From Gelidibacter maritimus (GTDB lineage Bacteria > Bacteroidota > Bacteroidia > Flavobacteriales > Flavobacteriaceae): a stretch of DNA of 64,000 nt. Every line of letters starts with the position of its first letter. The stretch's first letter is position 1. A program made the position numbers and the translations under genes. Under the pieces are notes generated by a model. The model searched no databases. It saw nothing but the letters and a program-made list of their open reading frames with translations, and had not been told where the DNA came from. Below are positions 57,535-64,000 of the stretch, piece by piece. The DNA lies in NCBI RefSeq assembly GCF_014062315.1, contig NZ_JACGLT010000001.1, forward strand, positions 372,001 through 436,000. Direction: 5' to 3'.

Positions 57535-58176
57535 CTAATCCAGCTTATTGATGTAATAGCCTTTGTACTTATCGGCATCAAAAGTAAATAAGGTTTTTGA
57601 AATGGGCTCATTAGTTTTGAAACTATTTACAGTTAAGGTGGTTTGGGTGCCGTTTTTACCCACTTCTATCAGATTGTAAATATGCTTGGTCTGGGCATCA
57701 ATACCCAATAAGACTTGCTTGATTTCAGAATTACTGTCCATAGGTGTCAGTTTTACATACTGAATCTTCCTGCCATTTACATTTTGGACAATGTCCATGG
57801 CGTAATTATAACCATCTTTATAAAACGATAACATTTTACTTGGTGTAATGGTGTTCTCGTCTTCAGTGTTGTTTTTGGAAATGGTCACCTCTTCATCTTC
57901 GGGACTAATGGTATAAAGTGTCTTACCGTCGTAAATACGGGTTACGCCAAGAATATTTAAAAGGTATTTTTCGCCTTCAATAATTACATCACCACGGGTT
58001 TCTTGGTTGATGTTCTCACTGGCGTTTCTCAAGACATATTTAAAATCAATGCTGATATTATTATATCCCTTTACTTTAGCATTTACCTCGTTCAACAAGG
58101 TCTTTGCTTTATCCGCATCTTGTGCATAAGATGAAAAGGATAGGAGGGCAATGGCTAATACAAATAATTTTTTCAT
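57535..58176 (-). CDS. lolA: LolA-like outer-membrane lipoprotein carrier
   Basis: A 213-aa periplasmic protein with signal peptide KLFVLAIALLSFSSYAQ. The single alpha/beta half-barrel fold is indicated by AKTLLNEVNAKVKGYNNISIDFKYVL in outline, GDVIIEGEKYLLNILGVTRIYDGKTLYTI, and the later strands. It shuttles lipoproteins to the outer membrane in the Lol pathway. It lies between ftsK and the lptF/G gene, as is common in Flavobacteriia. Confidence 0.9.
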   Translation of the reverse strand: MKKLFVLAIALLSFSSYAQDADKAKTLLNEVNAKVKGYNNISIDFKYVLRNASENINQETRGDVIIEGEKYLLNILGVTRIYDGKTLYTISPEDEEVTISKNNTEDENTITPSKMLSFYKDGYNYAMDIVQNVNGRKIQYVKLTPMDSNSEIKQVLLGIDAQTKHIYNLIEVGKNGTQTTLTVNSFKTNEPISKTLFTFDADKYKGYYINKLD

Positions 58177-58367
58177 TATTAAGTTTTTTGTTAATCCTGT
58201 TTATGGAGTTGCTGTTTTATCGGCTTCAAATTTAATTAAAACTATGTACTTTAGAACATCTCATCTTAGTTTCTGAAAAATGTATAACTCAAATTTGCCT
58301 CTTCAATATGGCACAATGGAAAACTTATCTTCAAGTTGTCCGTCACCACCTTACTTAGAAACACAAA

Positions 58368-60767
58368 TTATGATATTTCATTGGCTAAAAGTTGATCTAA
58401 CGCCACAAGATCTGGCACGAGTACCTGTCTTGCCTTACTACCTTCAAATTGGCCAACAATGCCAGCAGCTTCCAATTGATCAATCAATCTACCAGCTCTA
58501 TTATAACCAAGCTTTAATTTACGTTGCAATAAGGAGGCTGACCCTTGTTGTGCGGTCACGATGACTTCAGCAGCTTCTCTAAACAATTTATCTCTGTCGG
58601 AGATATCTACATCAAGACTTGTGCCACTTTCCTCACCGGTATATTCAGGTAAAATATAGGCCTCCGGATAGGCTTTCTGTCCACCAACAAATTCTGTGAT
58701 CACCTCAACTTCAGGCGTGTCCACAAAGGCACACTGAATTCTAGTCAATTCATTCCCTTGGGTATAGAGCATGTCTCCACGTCCAATTAATTGATCAGCG
58801 CCAGAACTGTCCAAAATAGTACGGGAGTCAATCTTGGAGGTCACCCTAAATGCAATTCTTGCCGGGAAATTGGCCTTAATGATACCCGTTATCACATTAA
58901 CCGAAGGTCTTTGTGTGGCAATGATCAAGTGGATGCCGATAGCACGGGCCAATTGTGCCAAACGGGCAATCGGTGTTTCCACTTCCTTACCAGCGGTCAT
59001 GATCAAATCTGCAAACTCATCTACCACCAAAACAATATATGGTAAAAACTGATGGCCTTCCTCTGGGTTTAATTTACGAGCCTTGAATTTATCGTTATAT
59101 TCTTTAAGGTTACGACAAAGCGCATTTTTTAACATCTCATAGCGATTGTCCATTTCAATACACAGAGAGTTTAAAGTATTGATGACCTTGGTATTATCGG
59201 TGATGATTGCTTCTTCACTATCCGGTAGTTTAGCAAGATAGTGGCGCTCAATTTTATTGAATAAAGTCAGCTCTACCTTTTTTGGATCTACCAGAACAAA
59301 CTTAACTTCTGCTGGATGCTTTTTATAGAGTAAAGACGTTAAGACCGCATTTAAACCAACAGATTTCCCCTGACCTGTTGCTCCCGCCATTAATAGATGG
59401 GGCATTTTGGCCAAATCAACAACAAAGGTTTCGTTACTGATGGTCTTGCCAAAAGCGATAGGCAATTCCATTTCTGATTTTTGGAATTTCTGGGATGCAA
59501 TCACTGAGCGCATCGATACAATGGTGGAGTTCTTGTTGGGAACCTCAATACCTATGGTACCTTTTCCAGGGATAGGCGCAATAATACGAATGCCCAAAGC
59601 TGCCAAAGAGAGGGCTATATCATCTTCTAAGTTTTTGATTTTAGAAATACGAACACCAGCGTTAGGAACAATTTCATATAAAGTTACTGTCGGACCAATG
59701 GTAGCCTTAATATTGCTAATGCCAATATTGTAATTGTTTAAGGTCTCTACAATTCTGTTCTTATTTTCTTCAAGCTCATCTTGATCTATGGTGATGCCTT
59801 CAGAATCATATTTTTTTAATAGGTCCAATGGTGGGAATTGGTATTTGCTGAGCTCAAGGGTCGGATCAAATTGACCAAAATCAGCCACCAATTTATTGGA
59901 GATGTTATCGTTTTCAGAGACTTCCTCAACCACATGTTCAACTTCCATGGCAAGTTCTTCTTCCTCCTCAACTACTTCAGGGACTTCAATGTTAAGACTT
60001 GGACTTTTGACCGCTGGTTTGGTTTTGCTTTGCTTGTTGGGAGCATCCTCCTGTTTGGTGGGTTGCAAATCAAATGCAGCTTTGATCTCTTCCGCTTCAG
60101 CAGATAAGTCGTTATCCAAAGCAACATACGATTCTGAAGTTTTAGGATCAGCTTTAAAATCTTCTTTAATATTCTTTTTGGCCGATTTGAAAAAACTGAC
60201 AATCGACGCGCCAGTGACCTTAAATCTGATGGCCGCATAAATAATGATTCCAAAAAAGAGTAGGAGGGCGGTGCCAATAATACCGATATAATCTTGAAAA
60301 AAAGAGTTCATTTCAAAACCTATCGTACCTCCGAGGGTATCATATTTATGGGCAAAAAATCCGAAGAAAACAGATAGCCAAATTGTTATAAGCGTTCCCC
60401 ATATCCAATGGCTTCTTAGTTTCGCCTTATTGATGTCTAAAGTGACATAAATTCCAGAAAGGAATATTAATCCAGCTAAAATAAAGGAGGAAACACCAAA
60501 ACCTTTCATAATAAAGAAGTCGCTGACCCAAGCACCAAGTTTATTGAGCCAGTTTTCAGCAACGACCTCTCGGGTGCCTATTTCAGTTAAGGTACTCTGA
60601 TCTGCCTTTCCGGTAAAAAAGAAGGAAAGAAAAGCTATAAATAATAAAACACCAAGAATCATCAACAAGCTGCCAAAAATGAGTTTCTGTTGACTTGAAA
60701 GTTTGAGATTGGGTTTTTTTATTTTTTTTTTGGTACTGCTTTTAGCTTTGGTTTTCTTCTTCGCCAT
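58368..60767 (-). CDS. ftsK: FtsK/SpoIIIE DNA translocase
   Basis: About 799 aa from the ATG at 60767 (an in-frame ATG at 60776 is possible). Four N-terminal membrane helices, a short Glu-rich linker (VEEEEELAMEVEHVVEEV), then the RecA-like motor: Walker A AGATGQGKS, Walker B LVVDEFADLIM and IIATQRPSV. The last 65 residues are the gamma domain (LFREAAEVIVTAQQGSASLL ... ARQVLVP). It pumps chromosomal DNA at the septum and supports XerCD dimer resolution. Part of the conserved tpx-dgkA-ftsK-lolA-lpt-ribB run. Confidence 0.96.
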   Translation of the reverse strand: MAKKKTKAKSSTKKKIKKPNLKLSSQQKLIFGSLLMILGVLLFIAFLSFFFTGKADQSTLTEIGTREVVAENWLNKLGAWVSDFFIMKGFGVSSFILAGLIFLSGIYVTLDINKAKLRSHWIWGTLITIWLSVFFGFFAHKYDTLGGTIGFEMNSFFQDYIGIIGTALLLFFGIIIYAAIRFKVTGASIVSFFKSAKKNIKEDFKADPKTSESYVALDNDLSAEAEEIKAAFDLQPTKQEDAPNKQSKTKPAVKSPSLNIEVPEVVEEEEELAMEVEHVVEEVSENDNISNKLVADFGQFDPTLELSKYQFPPLDLLKKYDSEGITIDQDELEENKNRIVETLNNYNIGISNIKATIGPTVTLYEIVPNAGVRISKIKNLEDDIALSLAALGIRIIAPIPGKGTIGIEVPNKNSTIVSMRSVIASQKFQKSEMELPIAFGKTISNETFVVDLAKMPHLLMAGATGQGKSVGLNAVLTSLLYKKHPAEVKFVLVDPKKVELTLFNKIERHYLAKLPDSEEAIITDNTKVINTLNSLCIEMDNRYEMLKNALCRNLKEYNDKFKARKLNPEEGHQFLPYIVLVVDEFADLIMTAGKEVETPIARLAQLARAIGIHLIIATQRPSVNVITGIIKANFPARIAFRVTSKIDSRTILDSSGADQLIGRGDMLYTQGNELTRIQCAFVDTPEVEVITEFVGGQKAYPEAYILPEYTGEESGTSLDVDISDRDKLFREAAEVIVTAQQGSASLLQRKLKLGYNRAGRLIDQLEAAGIVGQFEGSKARQVLVPDLVALDQLLANEIS

Positions 60768-60895
60768 TGTTAACATCCCGCGACCACGGAAATCTGTTGA
60801 TTTTTAATTGGATTACTAAAATACGATAGAATTATATGTTTTATTGCATATCTGCAATTAATCCTAAAAAATTGAAATTGCTCATTTAAAATCCG

Positions 60896-60976
60896 AATAA
60901 GCCTTACCCCGCCCTAAAAGGTGGCTTATTCTCAAATTAATTAATCATTTGAGATTTCTTGCTCCCTTTAGGGCGG
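60896..60976. repeat. Nested inverted-repeat element upstream of ftsK
   Basis: Three overlapping inverted repeats: AATAAGCC / GGCTTATT, CGCCCTAAAAGG / CCCTTTAGGGCG (one mismatch), and CTCAAAT / ATTTGAG. The whole can fold as a multi-branch structure. It lies in the 336-bp gap between dgkA and ftsK and looks like a miniature repetitive element rather than a regulator of ftsK. Confidence 0.65.
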
Positions 60977-61103
60977 CGCAAACAAAAAATCGGCATTATA
61001 TTTTCAGTTTTTAATTCTTATGAACAAAAACGGATATGCAATTTTGTTTTTTATAGAGAAGCAAAAATACAAATTACTAACGTTAAACCTATCTGATTTA
61101 GTA

Positions 61104-61475
61104 TTAAAAAAGCTTGGGATAATAAATGATTACAGCTACAATGACTGCTGAGATTGCTGCAATAAAAACGGCACCGGCAGCAACATCTTTAATGCGTCCA
61201 ATATGCGGATGATGTTCAGGATGTATAAAGTCTGCAATGTGCTCAATAGACGTGTTCAGGCCTTCAATACTCATCACCAAACCAATCATGGCAACCTGAA
61301 ACAACCATTCGGTAGCGGAGATTTCAAAATAAAATCCCGCAATGGTTACCAAAATAGCGATTGCAAATTGGATTTTGATACTGGCTTCCGTTTGAAGTAA
61401 AATCAATGCACCTTTGAATGCCCAACCTACACTTTTTAAGCGATTGACCAGGAACGAATCTTTTTTTTCATGCAT
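61104..61475 (-). CDS. dgkA: Diacylglycerol kinase family protein
   Basis: A 123-aa integral membrane kinase of the DgkA/UndP-kinase type with three or four helices. RLKSVGWAFKGALILLQTEASIKIQFAIA in outline and the signature IEGLNTSIEHIADFI (E..N.xxE) match the family that phosphorylates diacylglycerol or undecaprenol with ATP. It starts 6 bp after tpx on the minus strand, so the two are probably co-transcribed. Confidence 0.93.
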   Translation of the reverse strand: MHEKKDSFLVNRLKSVGWAFKGALILLQTEASIKIQFAIAILVTIAGFYFEISATEWLFQVAMIGLVMSIEGLNTSIEHIADFIHPEHHPHIGRIKDVAAGAVFIAAISAVIVAVIIYYPKLF

Positions 61476-61481
61476 AAAAAC

Positions 61482-61982
61482 CTATGAAATCGATTTTAAG
61501 GCGGCTTCGTAATCTGGTTCGTCAGTAATTTCGGCAACTTGCTCAGTGTAGACGACTTCGGCCTTATCGTTTAGTACTACCACACATCTTGAATGCAAGC
61601 CTTCCAATGGTCCATCAACAAAGGTTAGGCCATAACTCTTACCAAAATTTCCATCTCTAAAATCAGATAAGCTTTCTACATTATCTAGGCCTTCTGCCGC
61701 ACAGAAACGAGCAAAAGCAAAAGGTAAATCTTTAGAAATACAAAGAACTTTGGTATTGTCAAGTTGTGCAGCCTGTTCGTTAAAAGTTCTTACTGATTGT
61801 GCGCAGACACCGGTATCTACACTTGGAAAAATGTTTAATACAACATTATGACCCAAATAGTCATTAAGTGACTTTGAAGAGAGATCAGTTGCAATTAATC
61901 GAAAGTTTGGAGCGTCATCTCCTATTTTTGGAAGCGAACCAAATGTAGTCACTTGGTTGCCTTTAAATGTTACAGTTGCCAT
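61482..61982 (-). CDS. tpx: Thiol peroxidase
   Basis: A 166-aa atypical two-cysteine peroxiredoxin that reduces H2O2 and alkyl hydroperoxides with thioredoxin. Peroxidatic C60 lies in FPSVDTGVCAQSVRTF and resolving C94 in FARFCAAEGL, matching the positions of Tpx enzymes. PKIGDDAPNF starts the fold. Head of a short minus-strand operon with dgkA. Confidence 0.96.
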   Translation of the reverse strand: MATVTFKGNQVTTFGSLPKIGDDAPNFRLIATDLSSKSLNDYLGHNVVLNIFPSVDTGVCAQSVRTFNEQAAQLDNTKVLCISKDLPFAFARFCAAEGLDNVESLSDFRDGNFGKSYGLTFVDGPLEGLHSRCVVVLNDKAEVVYTEQVAEITDEPDYEAALKSIS

Positions 61983-62174
61983 AATATTTGATGTTTATTG
62001 TGAATTGTTAAAATTAAGCATTATTTAGTGCTTTGTCTACTAATTAAAACATAATAATTTTTTTCGACCAGTTAAAAATACAACTGATCGGAGTTGCTCA
62101 TTTTTACAGGGTATCTGAAAAATATCAATTTATAGTCCCTGTTATAAACTTGCGCAATGCTAATGAATTCTCAC

Positions 62175-62310
62175 TGATGGGTTTTGATACCCCGAGAGGC
62201 TTTTTTCGATCAAAAAACTGATATCTTATATATACCAAACTTCGTGAGCTTGTCCACCTCTGCGTACGGGCTCTGAGTGACTTAATTTTCGGCAATCAGC
62301 GAGACACCCA
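62175..62310. repeat. Dispersed intergenic repeat, copy 3
   Basis: ATGGGTTTTGATACCCCGAG ... CGATCAAAAAACTGA ... ACTTCGTGAGCTTG matches 8690-8825, and GTACGGGCTCTGAGTGACTT resembles the left-edge copy. It occupies most of the useful part of the 399-bp gap between tpx and pheT; no gene is seen in the rest. Confidence 0.5.
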
Positions 62311-62381
62311 TTAATATAATAAAAAATACCGTGAACAACGATTAATTAAGATATGAAAGCGGCTTTTGTATGCTTTTAAAT

Positions 62382-64000
62382 CTATCGCAGTTCAGCCCCA
62401 AGTTGTTTCTCAAAATTCAATTTCAACTTGTTCATGATCTTGTCAACCTGCTTATCTGTAAGTGTGCTGTGTTCATCTTGGAATTTAAAACTCACCGCAT
62501 AACTCTTTTTTCCGTCGGGTAATTTGTCGCCCTGGTAGACATCAAACAAATCGACATCCTTGAGCAATCGTTTTTCTGTTTTATTGGCAATGCTGTCTAT
62601 GGCTTCAAAAGTCACGTTCTCATCAATCAATAAGGCAAAATCGCGTCTGGTTGACGGATATTTAGGCAACTCCTTAAAATTAATACGATTGTTTTTGGCC
62701 AAATCAATAACCTGATCCCAATTAAAATCAGCAAACAGGACCTCTTGCGAAATATCAAAATGTTTCATGATTTTCTTATTGATCAAACCAAAATCCACTA
62801 TATTTTTTTTGCCCATACGCAAACTGATTCCTTCACTGAAAATGTCATTATCAACAGGAGCAACAGTAAATCGATTCAAGCCCAATCGCTCCAAAATGGC
62901 AGTGATAATTCCTTTTAGATAAAAGAAGCTGCTCGGCTCTTGATGGCTGTTCCAGCGTTCAGCATCCTTGTTGCCCGTCACAAAAAGAGCTAAATGTTTA
63001 TTTTCAATATGCTTGTCGCCATGACTATGGTAGGTTTTGCCAAATTCAAACAATTTTAAATCTGAACGTCTTCTGTTAAGGTTCCTATCTATAGCTTCAA
63101 GACCGGAAAACAGCATACTTTGACGCATCACACTTAAGTCATGACTCAAGGGGTTGAGCATAAATACATTGTGTTCTTCATTTAAATTGTCGCTTAGCTT
63201 GGCATATTCTGGAGTGGTCAAGGAGTTTGATAAAATCTCATAAAAACCTTGTGCCGCCAATTGGTTGCCCGTGACATTCTGTAGTTTAAAATCTTCAAAA
63301 CGGGACGTTGGCGAAATGGAAGCATTTAGTTTTTCGGTGAAATTGATGTTGTTATAGCCATAGATTCGCAAGACTTCTTCAATAACATCGGCTTCACGGA
63401 CCACATCGTTTCTATAGGCAGGTACCATTAAGCCCAACCCGGTTTCGGTAACATTATTTACCTTGATATCCAATGACATCAAGATGCTTTTAATAATATC
63501 TTTGGGAATTTCTTCACCAATTAGCTTTTCGGCATTGGCAAAACTGAAATGCACCGGAAAATCCTCAATTTTTTTAGGATAGAAGTCAACAAGGTTATTG
63601 GTAACATAGCCTCCCGCCACTTCCTGTATCAACAATGCGGCACGTTTTAAGGCGTATTCTGTAATATTGGGATCCACACCACGCTCAAAGCGGAAAGAAG
63701 CATCAGTATTCAATCCGTGTCTTTTGGCCGATTTCCGAACGCTTATGGGATTGAAATAAGCACTTTCTAAAAATATGCTCGTTGTATGTTCTGTTACTCC
63801 TGAATTTTCACCACCAAATACACCAGCAATACACATGGGTTTAACGGCATCACAAATCATGAGGTCCTCTTCGTGCAATTCGCGCTCAACACCATCTAAG
63901 GTTGTGAATTTCGTTCCCTTTGGCAATGTTTTTACAATGACTTTATTACCTTCAATTTTATGGGCATCAAAAGCATGTAACGGTTGACCAAGATCGTGCA
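62382..64000 (-). CDS. pheT: Phenylalanyl-tRNA synthetase beta subunit, C-terminal part
   Basis: The 5' end lies beyond the right edge; the reading frame is open to position 64000 (HDLGQPLHAFDA at the edge), so a start at 63926 (TTG) is not real. Present are the B3/B4 editing region (MCIAGVFGGENSGVTEHT ... FRFERGVDPN), the B5 winged-helix domain (IPKDIIKSILMSLDIKV), the catalytic-like core (FYEILSNSLTTPEYA ... LNPLSHDLSVMRQSMLFSGL) and the FDX-ACB anticodon-binding domain (FKELPKYPSTRRDFALLID ... KKSYAVSFKFQDEHSTLTDKQVD in outline). It charges tRNA-Phe with PheS. Confidence 0.97.
   Translation of the reverse strand, partial: HDLGQPLHAFDAHKIEGNKVIVKTLPKGTKFTTLDGVERELHEEDLMICDAVKPMCIAGVFGGENSGVTEHTTSIFLESAYFNPISVRKSAKRHGLNTDASFRFERGVDPNITEYALKRAALLIQEVAGGYVTNNLVDFYPKKIEDFPVHFSFANAEKLIGEEIPKDIIKSILMSLDIKVNNVTETGLGLMVPAYRNDVVREADVIEEVLRIYGYNNINFTEKLNASISPTSRFEDFKLQNVTGNQLAAQGFYEILSNSLTTPEYAKLSDNLNEEHNVFMLNPLSHDLSVMRQSMLFSGLEAIDRNLNRRRSDLKLFEFGKTYHSHGDKHIENKHLALFVTGNKDAERWNSHQEPSSFFYLKGIITAILERLGLNRFTVAPVDNDIFSEGISLRMGKKNIVDFGLINKKIMKHFDISQEVLFADFNWDQVIDLAKNNRINFKELPKYPSTRRDFALLIDENVTFEAIDSIANKTEKRLLKDVDLFDVYQGDKLPDGKKSYAVSFKFQDEHSTLTDKQVDKIMNKLKLNFEKQLGAELR

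Noticed and set aside
59838-60277. Overlapping frames opposite the FtsK linker
   Set aside because: They arise from the Glu-rich linker codons read on the other strand.

Overview
The window comes from an AT-rich member of the Flavobacteriaceae (Bacteroidota), probably marine or environmental. Supporting signs are SusC/BtuB-type TonB-dependent receptors, a type IX secretion (T9SS type A) sorting domain, Bacteroidota-style lipoproteins, a LytS/LytTR pair, TAnnTTTG-like -7 promoter elements, and a housekeeping run (pheT, tpx, dgkA, ftsK, lolA, lptF/G, ribB) of flavobacterial character.

Layout. 0-9.5 kb: small housekeeping and envelope genes (AlkB-like dioxygenase, outer-membrane protein, LytTR two-component pair, DoxX, TonB-dependent receptor, flavodoxin-like reductase, membrane protein). 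9.8-14.45 kb: a minus-strand vitamin B12 uptake operon with a cobalamin riboswitch, a BtuB-like receptor, a YncE/BtuG-like beta-propeller lipoprotein and a PKD-like surface lipoprotein. 14.45-49.1 kb: a large accessory (defence) island ending at a tRNA-Ser(UGA) gene. 49.2-54.1 kb: nitroreductase, lipoprotein, DegT-family aminotransferase, T9SS cargo protein. 54.3-64 kb: minus-strand housekeeping genes, with pheT running off the right edge.

The island is the most interesting part. Divergent from a large 883-aa protein of unknown function is a WYL-domain regulator. Downstream come a DUF2130 coiled-coil protein, then an unusual pair: an 848-aa type I methyltransferase-like protein joined to a specificity-like segment and a C-terminal histidine-kinase ATPase module, and 3 bp later a protein with an intact response-regulator receiver domain and a novel C-terminal region. 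These lie directly upstream of a complete type I restriction-modification set (hsdM, hsdS, an AlbA_2/Schlafen-like protein, hsdR). The methyltransferase half of the fusion has HPPF where N6-adenine methyltransferases have NPPF, so it may sense DNA/SAM rather than methylate. Downstream are a Z1/SF2-helicase-like ATPase, unknown proteins, a membrane-anchored FtsK-gamma-like protein, and a recD-recC-recB operon.

Four intergenic sites in the island share a TGC-N9-GCA inverted repeat. In three of them it lies exactly 11 nt before a -7-like element, which suggests a common regulator (possibly the WYL protein) controlling the 883-aa gene, the DUF2130 gene, the methyltransferase-kinase operon and the helicase operon. 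All functional links within the island are inference from sequence and gene order.
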